This document shows, piece by piece, positions 42,866 through 51,804 of a DNA stretch of 64,000 nucleotides; within the stretch, counting starts at the first letter, position 1; every line of letters begins with the position of its first letter. This DNA is from Leminorella grimontii ATCC 33999 = DSM 5078 (GTDB lineage: Bacteria; Pseudomonadota; Gammaproteobacteria; Enterobacterales; Enterobacteriaceae). Both the position numbers and the translations under genes were made by a program. A model generated the notes under the pieces. That model made no database searches. It worked only from the letters and a program-made list of their open reading frames with translations, and was not told the DNA's origin. Location: positions 558,001-622,000 of the forward strand of contig NZ_AUUA01000001.1 in assembly GCF_000439085.1 (NCBI RefSeq), read 5' to 3'.

Positions 42866-43498
42866 ATGGTATCTATGAATTTACCTCAAAAACCGCAGGA
42901 AAGCACTTTAAGACTTGTTGAGTGTATTTCAAATATAGGTGAAATCTATTCCCACAACCAGCAGGTTGTATTTTGTCAGGAAATTGAGAATAAGAGAAAA
43001 GAGTTCGTTTTCGCCGTGCAGGAAGGAAAGGTGGAAATTTACAGAAAAAATGTTTTCATTGGCGAGCTAAGCGCGCCTTGTATTATGGGGCTATTGCAGT
43101 CCTGTTTTCTTATCGATTTCTACCATTTAAAACCCAGCAGCGATAGCGTTATGGTTGTTACTGAACGTAGCGTGGCGATGGAAGCCATAACTCAAAAGGG
43201 ACTGTGGAATGATGTTCTTAACTATCAAGCATATGTCTTTGATATACTCCTCTATCGAAGAGAGTTGATCATCAAAAATTCTGCCTATAGCGTTATTTGC
43301 AACCTGCTGGAAGAGCTGGCTAAACTGCCCTTGGCGGAGCGTGAAAAAATTAGCGTAGGAAGCTATATCCTCAAGTACAGTGATATGGCGCGCAGTGGGA
43401 TGATGCGCATTTTGTCCGATCTCAAAATGGGTGGCTATATAGAAATGAAAAGAGGGAAGCTGATTCAGATATGCAAAAAGTTGCCTGAGAAGTATTAA
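42866..43498 (+). CDS. IprA-like winged-helix regulator (Crp/Fnr-like fold)
   Basis: 210 aa (207 from the ATG at 42875). The N-terminal part resembles a cyclic nucleotide-binding-like barrel (EFVFAVQEGKVEIYRKNVFIGELSAPCIMGLL); the C-terminal part is a winged helix (YSDMARSGMMRILSDLKMGGYIEMKRGKLIQI). The last 20 residues track E. coli IprA (YaiV), a regulator linked to peroxide resistance. Residues that bind cAMP in Crp are absent. The gene is surrounded by AT-rich DNA and has no operon partner. Confidence 0.8.
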   Translation: MVSMNLPQKPQESTLRLVECISNIGEIYSHNQQVVFCQEIENKRKEFVFAVQEGKVEIYRKNVFIGELSAPCIMGLLQSCFLIDFYHLKPSSDSVMVVTERSVAMEAITQKGLWNDVLNYQAYVFDILLYRRELIIKNSAYSVICNLLEELAKLPLAEREKISVGSYILKYSDMARSGMMRILSDLKMGGYIEMKRGKLIQICKKLPEKY

Positions 43499-44047
43499 AC
43501 ATTCCTATCTGATGTTTTGTAAGAAAAATCCTTTCACGATTAAATAAAATTTCGAAAGAAACAACACATCATCCTGCAAGTCGGTCTGATAACCTCAGAT
43601 AATAAAAGCATCGTTTCTTATAATCAAATTGACATTAAAACGCCAAGATTTTTTCTGAAATCCTTGGCGTTTTGTTTTTTTAATATATTTTAAAAGGGTG
43701 TTCATTGTTTTTAATGGTGCTAATTTCAGCATTAAATAGTTTAGCGTGTTGCTAATTAAGGCGTGAAGACGACTTTGTGGTTGAACTTATTTGAGCATGA
43801 CGCTTGGCTGACAGAGCTTTGCAGATAAAAAGCAAAGCTCTTCAAGCCATCAGGTAAGCGGAAAATTTAGGTTGTATAGCATGGGGCAGGCGTGGCAGCA
43901 CTAATACCCATATTAAAATATGAATGCTCAGATAGAGGTTGTTTATAGTCAGCGTGATTTTTAAGACATCGAATGAAGGAATCCGATTAACGGGGCGTGG
44001 ACGCCGCTTTCCGGCCTTTGGACCGACCGGAAAGCGCATCGTCGTTT
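43499..44047. other. Non-coding stretch of 549 bp between the iprA-like gene and ilvN
   Basis: It holds a strong plus-strand terminator at 43641-43682, about 140 bp after the iprA-like stop, and a hairpin (GCTTTCCGG / CCGGAAAGC, about 44008-44037) just past ilvN without a clear T run. A 65-codon minus-strand frame at 43842-44039 has no ribosome site or family and is not called. Confidence 0.6.
43641..43682 (+). terminator. Strong intrinsic terminator
   Basis: An 11-bp stem with one bulge (CGCCAAGATTT / AAATCCTTGGCG) is followed by TTTTGTTTTTTT. It may end the iprA-like transcript or an unannotated small RNA. Confidence 0.85.
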
Positions 44048-44332
44048 TTATTGCATAAAGCGGCTCATTTCCTCAAAAATTTGCAGGTTTTCGCTGTAGT
44101 TGACCGCCTGCACGTCTTCAAGTTTTTCCACCTGGCTGACCATCTGGGAGAGGCGTAAATCCTTTTGTACCAAAAGCCAAATGCGGCTTTGGGTGCTGTC
44201 TTTGATTGGCATACAGAGGATACCCTCAACGTTGAACGCCCGGCGGGCAAACAGGCCGCAAATGTGCGACATGACGCCAGGATGGTTGCGCACGATGAGT
44301 TCCAAAGCAATGGCTTGATTTATTTGCGACAT
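44048..44332 (-). CDS. ilvN: Acetolactate synthase I small subunit IlvN
   Basis: 94 aa ACT-domain protein: [37 protein letters not shown] is the ACT start that binds valine for feedback control. Length matches E. coli IlvN (96 aa) and not the longer IlvH. It begins 2 bp after the ilvB stop on the same strand. It activates IlvB and makes it sensitive to valine in the first step of branched-chain amino acid synthesis. Confidence 0.95.
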   Translation of the reverse strand: MSQINQAIALELIVRNHPGVMSHICGLFARRAFNVEGILCMPIKDSTQSRIWLLVQKDLRLSQMVSQVEKLEDVQAVNYSENLQIFEEMSRFMQ

Positions 44333-44334
44333 GT

Positions 44335-46029
44335 TCAGGCTCCAATCATTTCAATATTCGCCGCGCCGGGCGGCACCATCGGATACACTTTCTCGTTGAT
44401 ATCGATAAGCGCATGAATCAGACAGGGGCCCGGTCGGCGGATAGCCTCGGCCAGCGCGGTCTGAGGGTCGGCTTCGCTATTCAGGTCGCAGGTATCCAAG
44501 CCAAAGCCGGCGGCGATCTTCACAAAGTCGGTTAGGTAAGGGTAGGCGGCGGCAAAAATGCGCTCCTGATAAAACAGCGTCTGCTGCTGGTGAACCAGCC
44601 CCAGCGCCTGGTTATTCATCAGAATGATTTTAACGTCCAGACGATGCTCAACTGCGGTCGCCAGCTCCTGAATGTTCATCATCAGGCTGCCGTCGCCGGA
44701 GAAGCAAAGCACCTTACGAGAGGGTTCCGCCAGGGCTGCGCCGATAGCGGCGGGCAGGCCAAACCCCATCGTACCCAGGCCGCCGGAGGTCAGCCACTGG
44801 CGTGGACGGCGCAGCGGATAAGCCTGCGCTACCCACATCTGATGCTGGCCCACGTCGGTGGTGACAATAGCGCTTTCGTCCACGGAGTCGGCCACGGCTT
44901 TGATAAGCCCATAGTGGCTCAGCGGGTTGTCAATGTCGTTCATAACGGACGGATAGTCCGATTTAATCTGGTCGACGTTTGCTCGCCACGCCGCTCGTGG
45001 ATTGGCTTCAATCAGAGGCAGTAGGTTTTTAAGCACCTGTCCGACGTCGGCCGCAATGGCGATTTGCGGCCGACGGATTTTACCGATTTCCGCCCGATCG
45101 ATGTCTACGTGGATAATTTGAGCGTCGGGGCAAAACTGTTCCGCTTTACCGATAGCGCGGTCGTCGAAGCGCGCGCCCATGACGATAAGCAGATCGGCCT
45201 GTTGCAGGATAAGGTTAGTGCTGCGAGCCGCATGCATTCCCAGCATGCCGAGATAAAGCGGATGTTCCGCGGGCATGGTGCCCAGGGCCATCAGAGTCAT
45301 GGTGGTCGGCAAACCGGCTCGCTCGGCAAGCTCCAGCGCGGCGCGCTGCGCCTCGGCGCAGACTATCCCGCCGCCTAAATAAAGCACCGGGCGCTTAGCC
45401 TGGTTGATTGCGGTGGCGGCGTCCATCACGGCGTGAACGTCAAACGGCGGCGGTGCGTCGGGTTTAGCGATGGGCGGCAGTTCGTCAAGCTCGATGGTGG
45501 CGGTCTGCACGTCTTTGGGAATATCTATCCATACCGGCCCTGGGCGCCCGGATTCAGCAATACGGAACGCGTCACAGATAACCTGGGGCAGTTCGTTGAC
45601 GTGGCGCACCAGATAATTGTGCTTGGTAACGGGAATCGACATGCCGTAGGTATCCACTTCCTGAAAAGCGTCGGTACCTATCATGGAAGATGATACCTGG
45701 CCCGTGATGCAAACCAGCGGCACGGAGTCCAGCTTGGCGTCGGCGATGGCGGTGAGGAGGTTAGTCGCGCCGGGGCCGCTTGAGGCCAGGCACACGGCGG
45801 CCTTGCCGTTAGTTCTTGCCATTCCTTGGGCGATAAACCCGGCGCCCTGTTCGTGGCGAGCCAGTATGTGTCGGATGACCTTGCTTTGCCCAAGAGCGTC
45901 GTACAGCGGAAGCGCCGCGCCGCCGGGAATGCCGGCAACGGTCGTGATGCCCTGACGTTCCAATAAGCGAACGATTAACTCCGCTCCGGTAAAGCAGGTT
46001 TTTGGATGTGGCTTGCCCGATTCGACCAT
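44335..46029 (-). CDS. ilvB: Acetolactate synthase I large subunit IlvB
   Basis: 564 aa thiamine diphosphate enzyme. Visible motifs: [14 protein letters not shown], the catalytic Glu in [15 protein letters not shown], the FAD region ([13 protein letters not shown]), and the ThDP/Mg motif [29 protein letters not shown]. It condenses pyruvate (or pyruvate and 2-oxobutyrate) to acetolactate or acetohydroxybutyrate. Preceded by the ivbL leader and an attenuator, and followed by ilvN, exactly as in E. coli. Confidence 0.96.
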   Translation of the reverse strand: MVESGKPHPKTCFTGAELIVRLLERQGITTVAGIPGGAALPLYDALGQSKVIRHILARHEQGAGFIAQGMARTNGKAAVCLASSGPGATNLLTAIADAKLDSVPLVCITGQVSSSMIGTDAFQEVDTYGMSIPVTKHNYLVRHVNELPQVICDAFRIAESGRPGPVWIDIPKDVQTATIELDELPPIAKPDAPPPFDVHAVMDAATAINQAKRPVLYLGGGIVCAEAQRAALELAERAGLPTTMTLMALGTMPAEHPLYLGMLGMHAARSTNLILQQADLLIVMGARFDDRAIGKAEQFCPDAQIIHVDIDRAEIGKIRRPQIAIAADVGQVLKNLLPLIEANPRAAWRANVDQIKSDYPSVMNDIDNPLSHYGLIKAVADSVDESAIVTTDVGQHQMWVAQAYPLRRPRQWLTSGGLGTMGFGLPAAIGAALAEPSRKVLCFSGDGSLMMNIQELATAVEHRLDVKIILMNNQALGLVHQQQTLFYQERIFAAAYPYLTDFVKIAAGFGLDTCDLNSEADPQTALAEAIRRPGPCLIHALIDINEKVYPMVPPGAANIEMIGA

Positions 46030-46073
46030 CGTTTTTATCCTTCTGTTTGGGCCGACGTTCCCGGGCGGGCGCC

Positions 46074-46115
46074 TATAAAGCAGAAACCCCGCCCGGTTTG
46101 CGCCGGCGGGGTTTC
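46074..46115 (-). terminator. ilvB attenuator terminator
   Basis: GAAACCCCGCC and GGCGGGGTTTC (46083-46093, 46105-46115) form an 11-bp stem, followed on the minus strand by TGCTTTAT. It lies between the ivbL leader and ilvB, as needed for valine/leucine-controlled attenuation. Confidence 0.9.
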
Positions 46116-46140
46116 GAAATCTTGCGTTGATTCGGACCCG

Positions 46141-46236
46141 TTACGGCGCACTGCCGACGACCACCACCACACGCACGACGACCACCGCGGCAGGTTGCGC
46201 GGTGAGGAGGAGCGATTGAGCGAATGGGGTTGTCAT
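46141..46236 (-). CDS. ivbL: ilvBN operon leader peptide IvbL
   Basis: 31 codons: it starts MTTPFAQSLLL and has a run VVVVRVVVVVG ending GSAP, almost the E. coli IvbL pattern. Nine valine codons and several leucines make ribosome progress sensitive to charged valine and leucine tRNA, which controls the attenuator downstream. Confidence 0.95.
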   Translation of the reverse strand: MTTPFAQSLLLTAQPAAVVVVRVVVVVGSAP

Positions 46237-46371
46237 TACGGGATTACCTTATCTGTTAAATGTGTCAGTAAATGACGCGAACGTTTTTATAAAAGCACAG
46301 GCTTACGAAAGGCTCAACGGGTTTATGCAAAAAATGCGCTCTCCCAGTAAAAAATGGGATATTCATCACCT

Positions 46372-47310
46372 TTATGTGAGTAACTCATAGTGTGAGTAGA
46401 GCGCCTGAACGTAGCGCATAAGCTCTCTGCGTACGCTCTCTGGCCCAATGCAGGTACAGCGAGTGCCGAAGCTTAACAAAAGCCGATAACCCCGTTCGTC
46501 CGGCACAAACGGCATAACGACGTGAAGTCGGCCATCTTCAGTTGGGGTTATATTTTGCGGCGGGCAGTATTCGTTCAGGGCTTCACGCAGGACCTTATCG
46601 GCAATGAGCTCAATATCTATCAGCCTCGGATCTATCCATGCGCTGCACGCCATGCTGGTTGGATTAAACGGCCTGGGCGTAAAAACAGTATTCTGCTCAT
46701 GCATGCGGACAATTCGGCTCAGCTTGAAGGTGCGGAAATCGTTGCGTTGCAGACAGTAAGCGCGCAAATACCAGCGCTGCTCTTTTAACAGCAGCTGATA
46801 GGGCTCAACGCGTCGTACGCTTTGCGCTCCGTCGCCGTCTTCGTAGTGGATTTCCAGCACCCAATGCTTTTCCAGCGCGTCTCGCAGCGCGTTAAGGTCT
46901 ACGTGGTGCGAAGGGTAGCCGGTCCATGACGTGAGGTCTATCGCAACCTGGCCGCTTTTAAACGCCACTTCTTCGGCGCGCTGAGGGGGAATCAGGCTTC
47001 TCACCTTCGCCCGCGCGGCGCTAAGTTCCGGCGTCGACAGGGCAGGAGACAGGGCGTTTAGCCCCGTCAGCAGCGTTGAAATTTCTGCGCTTGAAAACAG
47101 TCGCTTGTCGACTTTAAAGCGCTCTATAACCCCGATGCCGCCATTCGGTCCTGGCTCTGTGACAATCGGGATCCCTGCCCGCGCCAGGGTATCGACGTCG
47201 CGATATATCGTTCGAACGGAAACTTCGAACATTTCGGCCAATCTGGCGGCGCTTATCTTGTCTTTTTCCAATAGGGCCATCAGGATGGCAACAATTCGGT
47301 CTATTTTCAT
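46372..47310 (-). CDS. YafY-family HTH/WYL transcriptional regulator
   Basis: 312 aa. The N-terminal DeoR-like helix-turn-helix (ISAARLAEMFEVSVRTIYRDVDTLARAGIPI) is followed by a WYL ligand-binding domain (RRVEPYQLLLKEQRWYLRAYCLQRNDFRTFKLSRI) and a WCX-type C-terminal extension ending in YSHYELL. Such proteins usually act as ligand-sensing regulators of the divergent neighbour. The gene faces away from a pyridoxamine phosphate oxidase-like gene across 92 bp with a palindrome. Confidence 0.9.
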   Translation of the reverse strand: MKIDRIVAILMALLEKDKISAARLAEMFEVSVRTIYRDVDTLARAGIPIVTEPGPNGGIGVIERFKVDKRLFSSAEISTLLTGLNALSPALSTPELSAARAKVRSLIPPQRAEEVAFKSGQVAIDLTSWTGYPSHHVDLNALRDALEKHWVLEIHYEDGDGAQSVRRVEPYQLLLKEQRWYLRAYCLQRNDFRTFKLSRIVRMHEQNTVFTPRPFNPTSMACSAWIDPRLIDIELIADKVLREALNEYCPPQNITPTEDGRLHVVMPFVPDERGYRLLLSFGTRCTCIGPESVRRELMRYVQALYSHYELLT

Positions 47311-47326
47311 CGTTCGCCTCTAAATG

Positions 47327-47344
47327 CTGACATACAGATGTCAG
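47327..47344. promoter_or_regulatory. Operator-like palindrome in the YafY/PPOX divergent promoter
   Basis: CTGACAT and ATGTCAG are perfect arms around ACAG, centred in the 92-bp gap between the two divergent genes; flanking ATGCT and AGCAT extend the symmetry. Likely the binding site of the adjacent regulator. Confidence 0.7.
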
Positions 47345-47402
47345 GGTTAGCATGCCATAGTTTTGAAAAAGCGAGGGTATTTATCTTAACGGAGGTTAAA
47401 CA

Positions 47403-47825
47403 ATGAGCTACTTAGACGACTTTCACCGCCTGATGGACACGCAAAAAGAGATTGCGTTGGCGACCTGCCTGAACGACGAACCTAACGTCAGGATCGTCAA
47501 TTTTTATTATTCTCAGGAAAGCCCGGGCGTCCTTTGGTTTGCGACCTTTAGCGATAACGTGAAGGTGGCGGAATTTGAGAAAAACGATCGCGTTGCCTTT
47601 ACAACGGTTCCCTACGGTGACACAGAGCACGTGCGCGCTGCGCGGGCGAAGGTGAAAAAAAGCGCGCTGCCGCTGAGCGCGTTGCAGGATGCCTTTATCG
47701 ATAAAATACCGGGCTACGCTGATATTATTACTATGGCGGGAGAGGCTTTAGCGCTGTACGAAATCCATTTTTCTCAGGCCAGCGTGGTGCTGGATGCGGA
47801 AAGAATGGGGAACATATCATTGTGA
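47403..47825 (+). CDS. Pyridoxamine 5'-phosphate oxidase-family flavoprotein
   Basis: 140 aa split-barrel FMN-binding fold: ALATCLNDEPNVRIVNFYY and GVLWFATFSDNVKVAEFEKNDRVAFTTVP are typical, with the end AGEALALYEIHFSQASVVLD. AACGGAGG precedes the start. It is too short to be PdxH and more like small flavin or heme-binding members of unknown substrate. It is transcribed divergently from the YafY-type regulator, its likely controller. Confidence 0.87.
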   Translation: MSYLDDFHRLMDTQKEIALATCLNDEPNVRIVNFYYSQESPGVLWFATFSDNVKVAEFEKNDRVAFTTVPYGDTEHVRAARAKVKKSALPLSALQDAFIDKIPGYADIITMAGEALALYEIHFSQASVVLDAERMGNISL

Positions 47826-47934
47826 CATTGTCACAAATAATTTCACCTCGGCAACCCATTGTAATAGTGTACTAGTTCAGTTAATGTGACGAGACGACGT
47901 TATCTTTATTATCGTATAGGTTAGGGAGCCACCT

Positions 47935-49374
47935 TTGTCCTCGTCCTCATCCAAAATAGAATTCCGCGGCGGCCCGCTGATGGTGCTGGTTCCCGCCGTG
48001 GTTTTCCTCATCGTTGCGGTTTACCTGTTTATATTCCAAAAGGCGTTCGACATGAACGGGCTTGCCATGGGCGGTTTTCTCGGCGTTATCGCCGGCTCGC
48101 TTTTGGCGAAAAACAGCGTCAACTATTGGAACGGCGCGATTGCTGGCATCGCCGCGCCGCTAACCGGCGTACTGGTCTGCATTCTGGTGATGGCCGGCAT
48201 TTTTTCTTCCATGATGAAGGCTGGCGGCATTGCCGGGGGCTTCGTCTGGTTAGGCGTTGAAACGGGGATTTCCGGCGCGCTGTTCTGCACCTTCACTTTT
48301 ATTGCCACCGCCATTATTGCAACGGCGACCGGCACCTCGATCGGTACTATTTTTGCCGCCGTGCCGGTTTTCTTTGCCGCGGGCGTTCAGCTGGGCGGCG
48401 ATCCGGCCATGCTGGCGGGCGCGATACTGAGCGGCGCCATTTTCGGCGATAATCTGGCGCCGGTGTCCGACGTAACGGTTATCTCCGCCAGCACCCAAAC
48501 CTACCGCGACGGCGAAACCGCCGAAGTGGGCGGCGTGGTGGTGTCCCGTAGCCCGTATGCGATTTTGGCCGGGCTTTTGACCATTCCCTTTTATCTGCTG
48601 TTCGGTCAGGGCCAAGAGGCCAATATGCGGCTTACGGAAACCGCATCGGCCAGCGGCCTGAGCATGCTGGTTCCGGTTATTATTCTGGTCGCGGTGGCCA
48701 TCTATACCCGAAACATTTTTTCAGCGCTGATCGTCGGCGTCATCTCTGGGCTGGTTATCGGCCTGCTGATGGGACGCCTGGAGGTCAGTCAAATCCTGTC
48801 GGTGAAAGACGGCCAGCTGGACGGCATTCTCTATAACGGCGTAAGCAGCATGGCGGGAACGATTATGCTGTGCCTGTCGCTGTTTGCCGTTATCGGCATT
48901 CTGGAGAAAAGCGGCGCCATCGCCGCCATGACGCAGCGCCTGACCCGCGGCAATCAAACTATGAGCGCCGCCCGCGCAGAGGGTATCCTCGCCGCCGGGG
49001 CATTTTTATGTTCGACGGTGTTTGCCGGCGTCACCAGCGCGGCGCTCATCCTGTTTGGTCCGATTGGCGATAAGGTTGGCAAAAGCGCTGGCCTGCACCC
49101 GTACCGACGCTCCCACATTATGAGCGCCATGGCCAACAGCATACCGGTCATTCTGCCGTTTAGCGCCTTCGTCTTCGTCGTGATGATCGCGGTGAAGAGT
49201 CAGTCTTCCGGCGACGTTATCACGCCGTTTACGCTCTTAACCAGCGCGTTTTATCCCTGGGCGCTGTTCCTCGTTTTTGGCGGCAGCGTGATAACGGGCT
49301 TGGGACGTCGCTTTGAAGGCAATAACCGCGCCTCGCTGAAAGCGCCGATGGAGAATGAAAATGATGAACGATGA
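47935..49374 (+). CDS. NhaC-like Na+/H+ antiporter-family transporter
   Basis: 479 aa from TTG with AGGGAG 8 nt upstream. About eleven to twelve membrane helices; family blocks include AGSLLAKNSVNYWNGAIAG, ATATGTSIGTIFAAVPVFFAAG, GAIFGDNLAPVSDVTVISA and AMANSIPVILPFSAF. The GDNLAPVSD block is characteristic of the NhaC/ArsB-like ion transporter group. It may exchange Na+/H+ or carry an organic anion or amino acid. Its end overlaps the TIGR04076 gene, which with the aldo-keto reductase forms a three-gene operon; this favours transport of a metabolite over plain pH control. Confidence 0.85.
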   Translation: MSSSSSKIEFRGGPLMVLVPAVVFLIVAVYLFIFQKAFDMNGLAMGGFLGVIAGSLLAKNSVNYWNGAIAGIAAPLTGVLVCILVMAGIFSSMMKAGGIAGGFVWLGVETGISGALFCTFTFIATAIIATATGTSIGTIFAAVPVFFAAGVQLGGDPAMLAGAILSGAIFGDNLAPVSDVTVISASTQTYRDGETAEVGGVVVSRSPYAILAGLLTIPFYLLFGQGQEANMRLTETASASGLSMLVPVIILVAVAIYTRNIFSALIVGVISGLVIGLLMGRLEVSQILSVKDGQLDGILYNGVSSMAGTIMLCLSLFAVIGILEKSGAIAAMTQRLTRGNQTMSAARAEGILAAGAFLCSTVFAGVTSAALILFGPIGDKVGKSAGLHPYRRSHIMSAMANSIPVILPFSAFVFVVMIAVKSQSSGDVITPFTLLTSAFYPWALFLVFGGSVITGLGRRFEGNNRASLKAPMENENDER

Positions 49375-49714
49375 GTTTGAGCTTTACGATCTGCACGTCG
49401 AGGTCATCCCTGACGGCGACAGGCCCTACGTTTGTTCGCATCACACGGGGCAAGGCTTTGACGTCGTGGGCGAGAACCTGATTTTTCCAGAAGGGGGCCG
49501 CTTTTCCCTCTACGCCATGGGGGCGCTGCTGCCTCTGCTGCCGGCCAAGCAAAGAATGACTCATGCGCACGACTGGATGACGACCGATGCGCTGATAGCC
49601 TGTCCGGACCCATACTGCGGCGCACGTTTTAGGATTACGCGCACCGGCCTTAGAACGTTCAGGCACGGTGAGTGTACGGTCGTACCGCTTAATGCGGATA
49701 CGCCTTCAAAATAA
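49361..49714 (+). CDS. TIGR04076-family protein
   Basis: 117 aa from the ATG at 49361, with GGAGA 6 nt upstream; ATG at 49355 is also possible. The order DLHVEVIPDGDRPYVCSHHTGQGFDVVGENLIFPEGGRFSLYAMGALLPLLPAK followed by a Cys pair (ACPDPYCGARFRI) fits this small family, whose function is not known and which often lies beside aldo-keto reductases. It overlaps the transporter gene by 14 bp. The cysteines may bind metal. Confidence 0.8.
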   Translation: MMNDEFELYDLHVEVIPDGDRPYVCSHHTGQGFDVVGENLIFPEGGRFSLYAMGALLPLLPAKQRMTHAHDWMTTDALIACPDPYCGARFRITRTGLRTFRHGECTVVPLNADTPSK

Positions 49715-49733
49715 GAGTAACGGATAAACAATA

Positions 49734-50783
49734 ATGGAAAACGCGATACGAATTAATTTGACGCCCGACTATCAGACATGTCGAATCATCAACGGCGGCT
49801 GGCAGCTCTCCGAAGGACATAAGCTACAGGGTGAGCACGACTTCTCGTCGGTTCTAAAAGCCTTTCATCAGTTGGCGGAACGCGGCTTCACCACCTTTGA
49901 CTGCGCCGATATTTATACCGGCGTAGAAGAGCTTATCGGCCAGTTTATTCTTGAAAGAAGGCGCGACACGGGGAAAGACGACGTTCAGGTTCACACCAAG
50001 TTTGTGCCCGACCTGTCCGCGCTGTCCGAGGTCGACTATCACTACGTCGAACGCATCATCGCCCGCAGCCTAAAGCGCCTTAATAAAGAGCAGCTGGATC
50101 TGGTGCAGTTTCACTGGTGGGACTACCAGGTGCCCGGCTTTCTGGACATCGCCGGGCACCTGGTTCGCCTGAAGGAGGAGGGGCTGATTAAAAATCTGGG
50201 CACCACCAACTTTGACACGGCTCATCTGCAAAAGTTGGTCGATGCCGGTTACCCCTTGGTCAGCAATCAGACGCAGTACTCCGTGCTCGACAGGCGCCCC
50301 GAGCGGGCGATGGTCGACTTCTGCCAGCGCAACAACGTCAAGCTTCTGTGCTACGGCTCTCTGGCAGGCGGCTTTTTGTCTGAGTCATGGCTGGGTAAGC
50401 CTGCGCCTTCGACGTTGGAAAACCGCTCTCTGGTGAAATATCGCCTGATTATTGATGACTCCGTCGGTTGGGACGGCTATCAGCAGCTGCTACGGCTGAT
50501 GAAAGAGATTGGCGAGCTTCGAGGCTGTTCACTGTCCAACGTGGCGGTAATGTACATATTGAATAAGCCCGCGGTTGGCGCAGCGATTGTCGGCACCCGC
50601 AGTGAGCGGCATATTGCCTCCAACGAGAAGGTCTTTAGCTCGCGGCTGCTGCCGGAAGACGTTCAGCGTATCGACGACTTCCTCAATCAGCACCGCATTC
50701 CCGACGGAGAGCCGTTTGGGCTGGAGCGGGAAGAGGGCAACAAGCATCGCAATATCATGAAAATGAACCTGAACGACGAGTAA
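49734..50783 (+). CDS. Aldo/keto reductase
   Basis: 349 aa TIM-barrel oxidoreductase. The catalytic Asp and Tyr lie in TTFDCADIYTGVEELIG, Lys in VHTKFVP, and a His in LDLVQFHWWDY. The NADPH-binding end is VGAAIVGTRSERHIASNEKVF. The short N-terminal part differs from AKR1-type enzymes and resembles plant and bacterial aldo-keto reductases of the large AKR group found with TIGR04076. It starts 19 bp after that gene. The substrate is unknown. Confidence 0.87.
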   Translation: MENAIRINLTPDYQTCRIINGGWQLSEGHKLQGEHDFSSVLKAFHQLAERGFTTFDCADIYTGVEELIGQFILERRRDTGKDDVQVHTKFVPDLSALSEVDYHYVERIIARSLKRLNKEQLDLVQFHWWDYQVPGFLDIAGHLVRLKEEGLIKNLGTTNFDTAHLQKLVDAGYPLVSNQTQYSVLDRRPERAMVDFCQRNNVKLLCYGSLAGGFLSESWLGKPAPSTLENRSLVKYRLIIDDSVGWDGYQQLLRLMKEIGELRGCSLSNVAVMYILNKPAVGAAIVGTRSERHIASNEKVFSSRLLPEDVQRIDDFLNQHRIPDGEPFGLEREEGNKHRNIMKMNLNDE

Positions 50784-50899
50784 AAAACGCAATAAAGGCG
50801 TGCTCGTGGCGCCGCTTTAGCGTTATGCTTCTGTTACTCAGACCGGCGGGGCCGTCAGGCTTTGGCCCCGCAATAAGAAAAGTAAAAGCGGGAGCATTC

Positions 50900-51334
50900 A
50901 TGAACGTGATACTCGTGAAAACCGAGCCGGACGACGTATGGCTTGCCGAATCCCTTAGCCAATACAACACGGCCGACTACTATGCCAAATACGGCATAAG
51001 CTGGAAAACCCACCTGTTTACCACCAACTGGGAGATGCGGGAAAACTACCGCGTCGTCTACGACGATACCCACGTCGGTTTTTTGATGCTGGAAGCCGAA
51101 CCGGAATCCGGCGAACTGTATATCCACGATCTGCAGCTGGATAAGGCCTATCAGCGTCGGGGCATCGGTTCTCAGGTGCTGACGCTCATTGAGCGCCTGG
51201 CGCGTCAAAGAGAAATCCAGCACCTGAGGCTGAGCGTTTTTATCGACAGTCCGGCGCAGGCGCTGTACGGCAGCAGAGGGTTTGTTGTGGTTAACCAGAA
51301 TGAAAGTAGGGTGAGTTTGTATAAGCGGTTATAA
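50900..51334 (+). CDS. GNAT-family N-acetyltransferase
   Basis: 144 aa from MNVILVKTEPDDVW, with GGGAG before it; the open frame begins 25 codons upstream with no ribosome site. The acetyl-CoA binding motif is LQLDKAYQRRGIGSQVLTLIERLA and the fold end is ALYGSRGFVVV. The substrate is not evident. A terminator follows. Confidence 0.87.
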   Translation: MNVILVKTEPDDVWLAESLSQYNTADYYAKYGISWKTHLFTTNWEMRENYRVVYDDTHVGFLMLEAEPESGELYIHDLQLDKAYQRRGIGSQVLTLIERLARQREIQHLRLSVFIDSPAQALYGSRGFVVVNQNESRVSLYKRL

Positions 51335-51354
51335 TAGTCGGTTCTTAATAACGA

Positions 51355-51378
51355 AACAGCAAGCGTTGGCTTGCTGTT
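51355..51378 (+). terminator. Terminator after the GNAT gene
   Basis: AACAGCAAGC and GCTTGCTGTT form a 10-bp stem followed by TTAACG. Confidence 0.65.
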
Positions 51379-51406
51379 TAACGCGAAGCTAACGCTGTGA
51401 TGCTTA

Positions 51407-51754
51407 ATGATAAAAGCTGAATTTGGAATAATTGATAAAATAGATGCTAGTGAAAACTACGACGTATATGAACCTGAAAAATACCACTGCGTCTATATTG
51501 ATGATGATGTATATATCAACGACTGGTGGGAAGCACTCTTATCTATGAAAACGTATTTTCATTCAATGAGCCGTCCAAGCCATGCTCTTGCGCGTTGGGG
51601 TATTACTATCATTCCTCCGGAATCTTTAGCTAAATTCCAGCAGATCGTTTTATCCGATCGGCGGTTAAAGCAGGATCCACATCTTATGGTTTTAGCTGAG
51701 ATAATACAAAAAGCAATTGATGGGAATAAGCACATGATACATTTCGGTGTGTAA
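51407..51754 (+). CDS. Hypothetical acidic protein, 115 aa
   Basis: Start MIKAEFGIID; AT-richer than its neighbours. The product is small, acidic in its first half (YDVYEPEKYHCVYIDDDVYINDWWEALL) and has no signal or membrane segment. I know no family with confidence. Its size, acidity, aromatic content and low GC resemble some polymorphic-toxin immunity proteins, but no toxin gene is next to it. Flanked by two terminators, it forms its own transcription unit. Confidence 0.65.
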   Translation: MIKAEFGIIDKIDASENYDVYEPEKYHCVYIDDDVYINDWWEALLSMKTYFHSMSRPSHALARWGITIIPPESLAKFQQIVLSDRRLKQDPHLMVLAEIIQKAIDGNKHMIHFGV

Positions 51755-51769
51755 TGACCTAATTCGTAA

Positions 51770-51793
51770 ATAGGGCCGCTTTCGCGGCCCTAT
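51770..51793. terminator. Bidirectional terminator between convergent genes
   Basis: ATAGGGCCGC and GCGGCCCTAT form a 10-bp stem around TTTC between the 115-aa gene and the NUP-family gene. Confidence 0.75.
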
Positions 51794-51804
51794 TGTCATA
51801 TTCA

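Noticed and set aside
43842-44039. 65-codon minus-strand frame between ilvN and the iprA-like gene
   Set aside because: No ribosome site, no family, composition unlike coding DNA.
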